A stretch of DNA of 22,107 bases, from contig NZ_CAKVKB010000050.1 of the NCBI RefSeq assembly GCF_934754915.1, positions 1-22,107 of the forward strand, in the 5' to 3' direction. The translations under genes and the position numbers were made by a program. Position 1 is the first letter of the stretch. The number at the start of each line of letters is the position of its first letter. Origin of the DNA: an uncultured Clostridium sp. Its GTDB lineage: Bacteria > Bacillota > Clostridia > Clostridiales > Clostridiaceae. The notes beneath the pieces are model-generated. The model was not told the DNA's origin. It ran no database searches and worked only from the letters and a program-made list of their open reading frames with translations. Below, in pieces: positions 6,948 to 15,333 of the stretch.

Positions 6948-8084
6948 ATGAGTAAAGTGTATAAAGCATTTTTTTATTTATTTTCGTCAATCAGAACTAT
7001 TTTATTTTTAGTTTTTCGGTATAACAAAAATTTAATGGGAAAAGGTTATAAAAAGTATGTACTTTTGCTTTCAAGAGATATGTCTATGTCGGGAGCACCT
7101 TTGGTTTTGATGGATATTGCAAAATATTTTGAAGAAAATGATTATGAAGTTATACTTATGTATAAGTATGATGGAAGATTAAGGCATGAGTGTAATTATA
7201 AAAAATTTTGCACATTCTTTTTTCAAGCTGTTATTCAAAAGCTTGTAATAAATTGTAAATTTGACTGTATATTTGTAAATACTATAGCTAATTGTGAATG
7301 GATTAGCTACTTCGAGAAAAATAATATAAAGTATAATCTATGGATTCATGAAGGTGATGAATATTTTTCAAAATATTATAAACGTTTGCCAAACAAGCTT
7401 CAAAATTGTAGAATTTTTTCAGTTAGTGATATATGTGAAGTCGCTATAGAAAAATATGGTTTTAATTATAATTCAATTCAAATGCCTTATCCTTATGAAT
7501 ATTCGACAAAGGTAGATAAATATGATTTCGCGAAAGCGAAGAAAATAATTCTGATTGTTGGTAGTATATGCAAAAGAAAAAATCAAATGGAGTTAATAAA
7601 AGCATTAGATTTATTAAATGAAGATTTAAAAAAAGATATAAAAGTTCTAATTGTAGGTAGTTCAATTGATAAAGAATATAGTAAAAAATTAATAAAAAGT
7701 ACAATGCATATAAATTTCGTAGAATATATTGATTATCTAGATCATAATAAATTAATGGATTTGTATAATGACATTTATTTATCTGTTTGTTGTTCAACCG
7801 ATGACCCTTTGCCTGTTACAATTACTGAAGCTATTTTTGCACATAGATTAGTTCTTGTAAGTTCAGGTACAGGTCATTATGAATATATACAAAATAATAT
7901 AAATGGATTTACGTATAATGTGAATGATATTTATCAACTTGCAAAAAGAATTGAGGAAATATTAAATTTATCTCCTGAAAAATACTTAGAAATTACAGAT
8001 AAAGCTTATATAAGTTTTGAGAAGAAGTTTGATAAAAATAGTTTTTATGATATTTTAAACAGTAATTTGTTGAGATGCTCTTAA
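6948..8084 (+). CDS. Family 4 (GT-B) glycosyltransferase
   Basis: The N-terminal domain begins after a basic stretch (to about 36) with YVLLLSRDMSMSGAPLVLMDIAKYF; the SGAP turn is at 48-51. The C-terminal nucleotide-sugar domain starts near ILIVGSICKRKNQMELIKAL (about 200), with the R/K-N of retaining GT4 enzymes at about 208-212. It then has YLSVCCSTDDPLPVTITEA, where E294 in the E-x7-E-like region contacts the donor. The first 25 residues are hydrophobic and basic and may hold it at the membrane. Only 3 bases separate it from the polymerase gene, so translation is probably coupled. The sugar is unknown. Confidence 0.88.
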   Translation: MSKVYKAFFYLFSSIRTILFLVFRYNKNLMGKGYKKYVLLLSRDMSMSGAPLVLMDIAKYFEENDYEVILMYKYDGRLRHECNYKKFCTFFFQAVIQKLVINCKFDCIFVNTIANCEWISYFEKNNIKYNLWIHEGDEYFSKYYKRLPNKLQNCRIFSVSDICEVAIEKYGFNYNSIQMPYPYEYSTKVDKYDFAKAKKIILIVGSICKRKNQMELIKALDLLNEDLKKDIKVLIVGSSIDKEYSKKLIKSTMHINFVEYIDYLDHNKLMDLYNDIYLSVCCSTDDPLPVTITEAIFAHRLVLVSSGTGHYEYIQNNINGFTYNVNDIYQLAKRIEEILNLSPEKYLEITDKAYISFEKKFDKNSFYDILNSNLLRCS

Positions 8085-8337
8085 ATTGGTGAAAAATTGA
8101 TGAAAATAGTGCAATTTTAGAGAAACTTATATTGGAAACTAGAATTTATATTATTAATTGAACGTTTGTGTTTAGATATCATTGTTTATTAGTATAGTAT
8201 TACTTTACTTTTTAAAATATATCGATATTATAAAATTTAAACTAAGACAGAATAATTTTTTATGTTGTTAATATGAATTTATACATAATAAAATGATTTG
8301 ATATGTCAAAATTAGATATAAAGGAGGATTGTATAAT
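8085..8337. other. AT-rich gap inside the biosynthesis operon
   Basis: A 250-base gap with no coding frame. TTGTTA and TAAAAT about 18 bases apart (near 8264-8293) could be a weak internal promoter, but chance is likely at this base composition. I see no terminator hairpin with a T tract, so the operon probably continues through it. The gap may be a junction between cassette blocks. Confidence 0.4.
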
Positions 8338-9150
8338 ATGAGTAAAGTGAAAATACCTAAAATAATACATTATTGTTGGTTTGGTGATAATACTTTAGAT
8401 GAAAAATCAATTGAATGTATTGATTCCTGGAAAAAATATTGCCCAGATTATAAAATAATTGAATGGAACGAAAATAATTTTGATATTAATTGCTGTTCAT
8501 ATGTGCAAGAAGCATATAGTAAAAAAATGTGGGCATTTGTGAGTGACTTTGCTAGATTTTGGGTATTATTTAATTATGGAGGTATTTATTTTGATACAGA
8601 TGTTAAAATGTTGAAAAATATAGATCCTTTAGTAAAGATGGGACCATTCATGTGTTGGGAAGAAAATGGAGATGCCGAAGATGGACCATATGTTGCGCCT
8701 GGTTTGGGACTTGCATTCGAAAAAAATAATCCACTGTGTAAGGAAATTGTTGAGAGATATAGAAAAATTCATTTTATTGATTCAAATGGCTTGATTGATA
8801 CTTATAATAATAATGTTGTTATGATTACTTCAAATATTTTAAGTGAACACGGTTTAAGTTATGACAAAAGTTATCAGGTGATTAATGGAGTTAACATATA
8901 TCCCCCAGATTTTCTTTGTCCAATGAATAAATTTGATGGTAAAATTAATATTACCGATAATACTTATACAATTCATTTATATTCGGGATCATGGGTTACA
9001 AACCAGGAAAAAAAATGTTATACTTTTGAAAAAAATCATAAATATTTAAAGACTCTAATACTTTATAAACTAATTAAGAGCTTTTATTGTTATGGTTTAA
9101 AATCAACTTTTTTTAAGATATATAAAAAAGTAATGAAAGAGGAAAAATGA
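8338..9150 (+). CDS. Family 32-type glycosyltransferase (DXD, Gly_transf_sug)
   Basis: The protein opens with IPKIIHYCWFG (6-16), the signature of OCH1-like/GT32 capsular glycosyltransferases. Next come SWKKYCPDYKIIEWNENNFD and WAFVSDFARFWVLFNYGGIYFDTDV, where D86-T87-D88 is the metal-binding DXD motif. HLYSGSW near the C-terminus is also typical. The length (270 aa) is normal. I chose ATG 8338 because AGGAGG at 8322-8327 is 10 bases upstream, while the in-frame TTG 8329 would be only 1 base from it. It overlaps the next gene by 4 bases (ATGA), a sign of translational coupling. It would add a hexose to the growing repeat unit; the donor is unknown. Confidence 0.9.
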   Translation: MSKVKIPKIIHYCWFGDNTLDEKSIECIDSWKKYCPDYKIIEWNENNFDINCCSYVQEAYSKKMWAFVSDFARFWVLFNYGGIYFDTDVKMLKNIDPLVKMGPFMCWEENGDAEDGPYVAPGLGLAFEKNNPLCKEIVERYRKIHFIDSNGLIDTYNNNVVMITSNILSEHGLSYDKSYQVINGVNIYPPDFLCPMNKFDGKINITDNTYTIHLYSGSWVTNQEKKCYTFEKNHKYLKTLILYKLIKSFYCYGLKSTFFKIYKKVMKEEK

Positions 9151-10397
9151 AGACTTATATTTTTATGTCTGGGATAGCTAATATAATTGCTGGTGGACCT
9201 ATTTATAATTCAAATAAAATAAAAACACTTGAAAATAATGGATGGAATGTCATTGTATTCCCAACAAATTTTGGGAAAATTTATATAAAGCCATTGGAAA
9301 AATATAATTCTGATAAGTATAAGTTTTTAAACTATTCACCGCATATTTTTAGTAAAAGAAAAATAAATAATTTTATAGAAACTATGGTAGATAAAATACA
9401 ACCAAGTGAAAGCATTGTAATAGAAACTGGTACAGATTTCACTGCACTATGGGGAGAATTATTAGCAAAAGAAATAGGTGCAAGACATATTGTAATGTTT
9501 TTGGATGAGAAAAATGATAATGTGAATAATTATACATTCTCATTTTATGAGTTTAAATATAAGAGAAATGAACTCTATTCAATTTCGAAAGAATCTTTAT
9601 TGTATATTTTTGGAAAATATTTTAACATTAAAGATCCTGAAAAAAATGTATGGAATGCTTGGTGTTCAAATGTTGTTGCAGATGAAGATTCAGATATTAG
9701 AAATCAATTACCTAAAGCAGATTTTATGATTGGTTCTATAGGAAGATTAGATAAGCCATTTGTACTTAATATTATCAATGGTGTATGTTCATTTGCTAAT
9801 ATTCATTCAGATATTTGTGTAGGATTATGTTTTTTTGGTGGTGCAGATGAAAAAACGGTTTCTGATATTAAGTCTAAATTTAAAAAATGTCCAAATATTA
9901 AACTTTTTATAAGTGGGTATATTTGGCCGATTCCCAAAAGTATTTTCAATTTATTTGACGTTTTTGTCTCTGGTGCAGGTAGTGCAGTTGCATCAGCTAA
10001 TATGGGTGTGACTACAGTGGATATGGATGTAATTACTAATTCACCAAATGGATTTATTGATAATCTGAATAATGTTCATTGTACTAAATTAAGTGGAAAA
10101 AATGATTTATTAAATTATTTAGAATCTGTGTATATGAATGACAAGATTCCGGAAATAATTAATAAGTCAAGTATAGATCAAAAATGGCAAATTATATGTA
10201 ATGATTTTAATAAACAAATTGAACATGTAGAAAATTTAAGCTCCCCATTAGAATATTTTGACACATCAAAAATCTCAGATCATAGTGTAATAAGAAAAAT
10301 ACAATTTTTATTAGCTCATCTTTTGAGCTTTAGAGCGTTTTTGATTGTTCAAGAAACGTATTATAGATTAAGGAAGTTACTTAAAGTGTATGAATAG
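9147..10397 (+). CDS. Uncharacterised protein of capsule operon, probable GT-B glycosyltransferase
   Basis: I do not recognise a named family. The 416-residue protein starts with a beta strand and glycine loop (YIFMSGIANIIAGGPIYNSNK, split by Ile-Ile), then WNVIVFP. At about 193 DFMIGSIGRLDKPFVLNIINGV looks like the start of a GT-B C-terminal domain. Later VFVSGAGSAVASANMGVTTVDMD (about 271-293) sits where GT-B enzymes bind the nucleotide. I see no clear E-x7-E motif, so assignment rests on fold-like pattern and context. The start overlaps the GT32 stop by 4 bases and the stop overlaps the flippase start by 8 bases, placing it firmly in one translational unit with both. The last 50 residues are basic and partly hydrophobic. 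Confidence 0.6.
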   Translation: MKTYIFMSGIANIIAGGPIYNSNKIKTLENNGWNVIVFPTNFGKIYIKPLEKYNSDKYKFLNYSPHIFSKRKINNFIETMVDKIQPSESIVIETGTDFTALWGELLAKEIGARHIVMFLDEKNDNVNNYTFSFYEFKYKRNELYSISKESLLYIFGKYFNIKDPEKNVWNAWCSNVVADEDSDIRNQLPKADFMIGSIGRLDKPFVLNIINGVCSFANIHSDICVGLCFFGGADEKTVSDIKSKFKKCPNIKLFISGYIWPIPKSIFNLFDVFVSGAGSAVASANMGVTTVDMDVITNSPNGFIDNLNNVHCTKLSGKNDLLNYLESVYMNDKIPEIINKSSIDQKWQIICNDFNKQIEHVENLSSPLEYFDTSKISDHSVIRKIQFLLAHLLSFRAFLIVQETYYRLRKLLKVYE

Positions 10398-11841
10398 TTT
10401 TAATTCAAATAATGTAATGAAAAATTTTATTTGGCGATTTGCAGAACGTTGCGGTGCGCAAGTAGTGACTTTTGTTGTTTCTATTATTTTAGCTCGTATC
10501 TTGTCGCCATCTGATTACGGTAAGATAGCTTTAATTACAATTTTTACTACAATATTACAAGTTTTTGTAGACAGTGGTTTAGGAACAGCTCTAATACAAA
10601 AAAAGAATGCTGATGATTTAGATTTCTCTTCAGTATTTTATTTTAATTTTGTAGTCTGTATTGTTCTCTATGTATTGATGTTTTTTTCGGCACCATGTAT
10701 AGCTTCTTTTTATAAAGATTATACGCTTACTCCAATCATACGAGTAATAAGTTTAACAATTATTATTTCCGGTGTAAAAGGGATTCAACAGTCTTATGTG
10801 TCTAAGAATATGCTTTTTAAAAGATTTTTTTATTCTACACTCGGAGGCACTATTTTTTCAGCTTTTTTTGGTATAGGATTGGCATACGCAGGTTTTGGAG
10901 TATGGGCTATTGTTGCTCAGCAATTATCAAATGCTTCTATAGATACGCTAATTTTGTGGATTACTGTAAAATGGCGACCAAAAAAGATGTTTTCTTGGAA
11001 ACGTTTAACTGAATTGTTATCATTTGGATGGAAAATGTTAGTTTCATCATTGTTAGAAACTTTATATGTAAATATTCGAAGTTTAATAATTGGAAAGATG
11101 TATTCATCATCAGATTTAGCATTTTATAATCAAGGAGATAAATTGCCTAATGTAATTATTAATAATATAAATACTTCTATTGATAGTGTTTTATTGCCTA
11201 CACTGGCAAATGAGCAAGATGATAGAGAACGTGTAAAAAACATGACAAGAAAAGCTATAAAAATTAGCACATACATAATTGCTCCACTTATGATGGGATT
11301 GGCATTTTGTGCAAAAACAATTGTTCAAATAATTTTGACTGACAAATGGTTACCATGTGTTCCTTTTTTACAAATATTTTGTGTTACGTATATGTTTTAC
11401 CCTATTCACACTGCTAACCTTAATGCAATTAAAGCAATGGGAAGAAGTGATTTATTTTTAAAATTAGAGATTTTAAAAAAATTTGTTGGAATGATATTAT
11501 TAATTTCTACAATGTGGTTTGGGGTCATGGCAATGGCATATAGTCTGTTAATAAGTACATTCACTAGTATGATTATAAATTCTTGGCCGAATAAAGAACT
11601 TTTAAATTACAGTTTTAAAGAACAAATGGTAGATATTTTCCCGTCAGTTTTATTATCATTGTTAATGGGCATGTGCGTATCTTTTGTGAATATACTTAAC
11701 TGTACAAATATCGTGTCTTTATTAATTCAAGTTTTTTTAGGAGGTTTTATCTACTTAATAGGATCTTACATATTTCATTTGGATTCATTTGAATATTTGG
11801 TAGATGTTCTTAAATCAGTAATTAATAAAAAATTAAATTAG
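10390..11841 (+). CDS. wzx: Wzx-type oligosaccharide flippase (PST/MOP superfamily)
   Basis: A 483-residue integral membrane protein with about 12-14 helices. The N-terminal FIWRFAERCGAQVVTFVVSIILARILSPSDYGKIAL (cut by family-typical residues; about 12-46), followed by VDSGLGTALIQKK, is the standard opening of PST-family polysaccharide transporters. GFGVWAIVAQQL (about 174) and the FGWKMLVSSLLETLYVNIRSLIIGK region are also typical. It would move the lipid-linked repeat unit across the membrane. ATG 10390 overlaps the stop of the previous gene by 8 bases; ATG 10417 is an alternative start nine codons later. AGGAAG (10371-10376) may serve as its ribosome site. Confidence 0.92.
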   Translation: MNSFNSNNVMKNFIWRFAERCGAQVVTFVVSIILARILSPSDYGKIALITIFTTILQVFVDSGLGTALIQKKNADDLDFSSVFYFNFVVCIVLYVLMFFSAPCIASFYKDYTLTPIIRVISLTIIISGVKGIQQSYVSKNMLFKRFFYSTLGGTIFSAFFGIGLAYAGFGVWAIVAQQLSNASIDTLILWITVKWRPKKMFSWKRLTELLSFGWKMLVSSLLETLYVNIRSLIIGKMYSSSDLAFYNQGDKLPNVIINNINTSIDSVLLPTLANEQDDRERVKNMTRKAIKISTYIIAPLMMGLAFCAKTIVQIILTDKWLPCVPFLQIFCVTYMFYPIHTANLNAIKAMGRSDLFLKLEILKKFVGMILLISTMWFGVMAMAYSLLISTFTSMIINSWPNKELLNYSFKEQMVDIFPSVLLSLLMGMCVSFVNILNCTNIVSLLIQVFLGGFIYLIGSYIFHLDSFEYLVDVLKSVINKKLN

Positions 11842-11870
11842 ATTTTACTTTAAAGAAAAGAGGAAATTTT

Positions 11871-12977
11871 ATGAAAAATATTTTAGTTACTAGGTCTTCT
11901 ATGCCTTCTTATGAAGAATATTGTGAAGAAATTAAAGAGCTATGGACAAGTCATTGGTTGACAAATATGGGTGTAAAACACAATAAATTGCAATCAGAGC
12001 TAGAAGATTATTTAGGTATTTCGAATGTAGTTTTATACACTAATGGGCATTTAGCATTAGAAAATGCAATTGCAGCGTTGAATTTGCCTGAAGGTGGAGA
12101 AGTTATTACTACGCCTTTTACGTTTGCTTCTACTACTCATGCGATTGTAAGAAATGGATTGGTTCCGGTTTTTTGTGATATTAAAGAAGATGACTATACT
12201 ATTGATACAGTTAAGTTAGAACAATTAATTACAGATAAAACAGTAGCCATTGTTCCGGTTCATGTATACGGTAATATGTGTAATGTAGAAGAAATTGATC
12301 GTATTGCCAAAAAATATGGCTTGAAAGTTATTTATGATGCAGCACATGCTTTTGGTGTTAAATACAAAGGAGTATCATCTGCTTGTTTTGGAGATGCTTC
12401 AATGTTTAGTTTTCATGCGACAAAAGTTTTTAATACAATTGAAGGTGGTTGTGTATGTTTTAAAGATGATAAATTTGTAACACTTTTAAATGATATGAAA
12501 AATTTTGGTATTCATGGCCCAGAATCTGTTCAATATGTTGGTGGAAATGCTAAGATGAATGAATTTCAAGCAGCTATGGGTATTTGTAATTTAAGACATT
12601 TAAATGAAGAAATTGCAAAAAGAAAAAGAGTTGTTGAAAAATATAGAAGCAGACTTGAAGGGGTTGAAGGTATAAAATTATCATCAATCCAAAAAGATGT
12701 CGAAAGTAACTATGCATATTTTCCTGTTGTATTTGATGGATATAAATATACTAGAAATGAAGTATTTGAGAAATTAGCTGAAGTAGGAATTGGTGCTAGA
12801 AAATATTTTTATCCTTTAACAAATAGTTTTGAATGTTATCGTAATTATCCAACTGCAGGAACTGAAAAAACTCCAATAGCACAACATATGGCACTGAGAG
12901 TATTAACTCTTCCTTTATATGCGGATTTATCTTTAGAAGATGTAGATAGAATATGCGATGTCATTTTGGGGATTTAG
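11871..12977 (+). CDS. DegT/DnrJ/EryC1/StrS family sugar aminotransferase
   Basis: A fold-type I PLP enzyme that would aminate a keto-sugar nucleotide. LYTNGHLALENAI (about 56-68) binds the cofactor phosphate, VIYDAAHAFGV carries the ring-contacting Asp, and SFHATKVFNTIEGG holds the Schiff-base lysine K185. The SFHATK version of this motif is common in 4-amino-4,6-dideoxyhexose aminotransferases. The length (368 aa) is normal. The ribosome site AGAGGAA precedes ATG 11871. No obvious 4,6-dehydratase is next to it; the SDR at 15334-16326 or a genomic rmlB-like gene might supply the keto sugar. Exact product unknown. Confidence 0.92.
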   Translation: MKNILVTRSSMPSYEEYCEEIKELWTSHWLTNMGVKHNKLQSELEDYLGISNVVLYTNGHLALENAIAALNLPEGGEVITTPFTFASTTHAIVRNGLVPVFCDIKEDDYTIDTVKLEQLITDKTVAIVPVHVYGNMCNVEEIDRIAKKYGLKVIYDAAHAFGVKYKGVSSACFGDASMFSFHATKVFNTIEGGCVCFKDDKFVTLLNDMKNFGIHGPESVQYVGGNAKMNEFQAAMGICNLRHLNEEIAKRKRVVEKYRSRLEGVEGIKLSSIQKDVESNYAYFPVVFDGYKYTRNEVFEKLAEVGIGARKYFYPLTNSFECYRNYPTAGTEKTPIAQHMALRVLTLPLYADLSLEDVDRICDVILGI

Positions 12978-13050
12978 GCAAAAGTTATAGATACTCATTT
13001 TGTGTTACACAATAGTCTCACGAAGTTGTAATTTATGTAATCGAAATATT

Positions 13051-13079
13051 TTTTAATAACAATAGTATATAAGTATAAT
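13051..13079 (+). promoter_or_regulatory. Possible internal promoter before ATP-grasp gene
   Basis: TATAAT (13074-13079) is a perfect -10, but the -35 at 17 bases (TTTTAA, 13051-13056) matches only half. A 13-base palindrome ttgtgttacacaa lies upstream at 13000-13012 and could be a protein site or a small hairpin. The 129-base gap is large for this operon, which makes an internal start plausible. It would allow separate transcription of the sugar-tailoring genes. Confidence 0.3.
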
Positions 13080-13106
13080 TGTTTAATTTTGTAAAAAGGA
13101 GATTAA

Positions 13107-14306
13107 ATGAAAAAATTAATGATCTTGGGAGGAGCTAGATATGCTCTACCTGTAATTGACGCAGCTAAAAAGTTAGGAGTTTATACTATAACCGCTGATT
13201 ATTTACCTGATAATATTGCACATAAGTATTCTGATGAATATGTAAATGTAAGTATTATTGATAAAGATAAAACATTAGAAGTTGCAAAAAAACTTAATAT
13301 TGATGGTATCATGTCATTTGCATGTGATCCTGGAGTAATAACTGCAGCATATGTTGCTGAAAAAATGGAACTTCCAAATGTTGGCCCCTATGAATCTGTG
13401 TGTATTTTACAAAACAAAGGAAAATTCCGTAAGTTTTTGCAGGAAAATAATTTTAATGTTCCAACTGCTAGGAGTTATACAAACGTAGATGATGCATTAG
13501 ATGATGTAAATTTATTTCATTGGCCTGTAATAGTTAAACCAACGGATTCTGCAGGAAGTAAAGGTGTTACCAAAGTAGATAACCCTAAAAATTTAGAATC
13601 AAGCATAAATTATGCTCTTTCCTATTCTCATACAAATGAATTCATCATTGAGGATTTTATTAAACAACTTGGTTATTCATCAGATACAGATAGCTTCTCC
13701 GTAGATGGAGAATTGAAATTCGTTTCTTTTAATTGTCAAAGGTTTGATAGTAAGGCCAAAAATCCGTATACTCCTGCTGCGTACAGTTGGCCTTCTTCTA
13801 TGACAAGTGTACACCAAAAAGATTTAAAAGAAGAAATACAAAGATTAATCAAATTATTAAATATGAAAACATCAATTTATAATATTGAAACACGAGAAGG
13901 AACAGATGGAAAGGCATATATTATGGAATTATCACCAAGAGGTGGTGGTAATAGGTTAGCTGAATGTATAAGGTATTCAACTGGTGTAGATATTATTACA
14001 AATATGGTAAAATATTCCGTTGGTTTACCTATAGATGAAGTAGAACAGCAACCATATAATGGGTTTTGGGCAGAAATAATTTTGCATAGTGATAAACCAG
14101 GTGTGTTTAAAGAAATTTATGTTTCTGATGAGATTTCTAAAAATATTTTTGAGTTAGATGTTTGGGTTGATGAAAATACAAATATTGGTGGTTTTGAAGC
14201 AGCTAATGAAGCTATTGGTACTGTTATTTTAAAATTTGAAACTCAAAAACATTTAGAAGAGGTTCTAAATAATCAAGATAAATATATAAAAGTTATTTTA
14301 AAGTAA
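13107..14306 (+). CDS. ATP-grasp carboxylate-amine ligase-like protein
   Basis: This protein has the three parts of an ATP-grasp enzyme. The N-terminal Rossmann-like domain starts LMILGGARYALPVIDAAKKLG. The ATP-grasp core has WPVIVKPTDSAGSKGV (K144 for ATP), an EDFI strand, and YIMELSPRGGGNRLAE with E274 and N282 for metal and ATP. A C-terminal PurK-like domain follows. Family members join a carboxylate to an amine through an acyl phosphate. Next to an aminotransferase in a capsule operon, the simplest inference is attachment of an amino acid or other acid to an amino sugar, but carbamoyl-type or other substrates are possible. AAGGAG lies just before ATG 13107. The following gene starts 15 bases after its stop. 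Confidence 0.85.
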   Translation: MKKLMILGGARYALPVIDAAKKLGVYTITADYLPDNIAHKYSDEYVNVSIIDKDKTLEVAKKLNIDGIMSFACDPGVITAAYVAEKMELPNVGPYESVCILQNKGKFRKFLQENNFNVPTARSYTNVDDALDDVNLFHWPVIVKPTDSAGSKGVTKVDNPKNLESSINYALSYSHTNEFIIEDFIKQLGYSSDTDSFSVDGELKFVSFNCQRFDSKAKNPYTPAAYSWPSSMTSVHQKDLKEEIQRLIKLLNMKTSIYNIETREGTDGKAYIMELSPRGGGNRLAECIRYSTGVDIITNMVKYSVGLPIDEVEQQPYNGFWAEIILHSDKPGVFKEIYVSDEISKNIFELDVWVDENTNIGGFEAANEAIGTVILKFETQKHLEEVLNNQDKYIKVILK

Positions 14307-14320
14307 TAAAGGTGAAATGT

Positions 14321-15268
14321 ATGGAGATAGGTGGATTTATTGAATTTCCCACATATAATGGAGAAATATACCATAATAAAGCAGTTGCATTGAACAGTGC
14401 AAGAAATTGTCTAGCATATTTGATTGAGACTAGAAAGATAAAGGAAATTGCTTTACCAAAATTTTTATGTGCATCTGTTGAACAGATTTGCAAAAAATAT
14501 AATGTATTTATTAATTATTATTCAATAGGTTTAGATTTTCTTCCTATAGGCATAGATTTAAATGATAATGAATGGCTTTATTTAGTAAATTATTATGGAC
14601 AAATTGATAAACAACAAATTCAAATAATGAAAAATACATATAATCATATCATTATTGATAATGTTCAAGCTTTTTTTCAAATGCCTATAAAAGGTGTAGA
14701 TACAATTTATACGTGTAGAAAATATTTTGGTGTTCCTGACGGGGCATATTTGTATACAGAAGCATTACTTCCTAATGAATTGGAATATGATAAATCATCT
14801 AAACGTTTGACACATTTATTTGGACGATTTGAAGAAACTGCAAATAGGTATTATAATGATTATGTGGATAATGAAGAATTAATTGAAAATTTACCTTTAC
14901 GTAAGATGTCTAAAATCACAGAGAATATTTTACGTTCTATTGATTATGATAATGTAAAGTTTATTAGAGAACAAAATTTTCAGTTTTTAGACAATGAATT
15001 TTCATGTTTGAATAAACTGAAAGTAAAAGAAGTAGAAGGTCCATTTATGTATCCATTATATATATCGAACGGAAATGAGATAAGGAAAAAATTACTGGAA
15101 CAAAATATTTATATTCCTACACTATGGCCAGATGTTTTTAAATTATGTAAAGAAACAGAATTAGAATATGATATGGCAAAAAATATCTTACCACTTCCTT
15201 GTGATCAAAGATATGATATTGAAATGCTAAAATTGCTTGTTAATGAAATTAAAAAATTAAATAGTTAA
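14321..15268 (+). CDS. Divergent PLP-dependent (DegT-like) protein
   Basis: A 315-residue protein related to fold-type I aminotransferases but shorter than the usual 360-400. The early LNSARNCLAYLIE would be the cofactor-phosphate loop, IIIDNVQAFF holds the expected Asp (D113) with Gln three positions on, and TCRKYFGVPDGAYLYT resembles the DegT lysine loop, with K134 in the Schiff-base place. So PLP binding is likely even though overall similarity looks weak. AAAGGTG (14308-14314) sits 6 bases before ATG 14321, which I prefer to GTG 14312. The gene is close behind the ATP-grasp gene, and the two may act in one pathway. It could be an aminotransferase, a dehydrase-like PLP enzyme or a partner subunit of the DegT protein. 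Confidence 0.65.
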   Translation: MEIGGFIEFPTYNGEIYHNKAVALNSARNCLAYLIETRKIKEIALPKFLCASVEQICKKYNVFINYYSIGLDFLPIGIDLNDNEWLYLVNYYGQIDKQQIQIMKNTYNHIIIDNVQAFFQMPIKGVDTIYTCRKYFGVPDGAYLYTEALLPNELEYDKSSKRLTHLFGRFEETANRYYNDYVDNEELIENLPLRKMSKITENILRSIDYDNVKFIREQNFQFLDNEFSCLNKLKVKEVEGPFMYPLYISNGNEIRKKLLEQNIYIPTLWPDVFKLCKETELEYDMAKNILPLPCDQRYDIEMLKLLVNEIKKLNS

Positions 15269-15333
15269 GGAATCGAAGTAGATATTGTGCTTAAACACAA
15301 TTTATAAACAAAAATCAAGGAGATTAGATTAAA

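Noticed and set aside
7527..7540. Perfect small hairpin ttcgc-gaaa-gcgaa inside the GT4 gene
   Set aside because: It lies within well-conserved reading frame, has only five pairs and no associated signal; likely chance.
7462..7797. Open frame on the minus strand opposite the GT4 gene
   Set aside because: It is Leu/Tyr/Asn-rich as expected from the reverse of AT-rich coding DNA, lacks a ribosome site and overlaps a clear glycosyltransferase gene.
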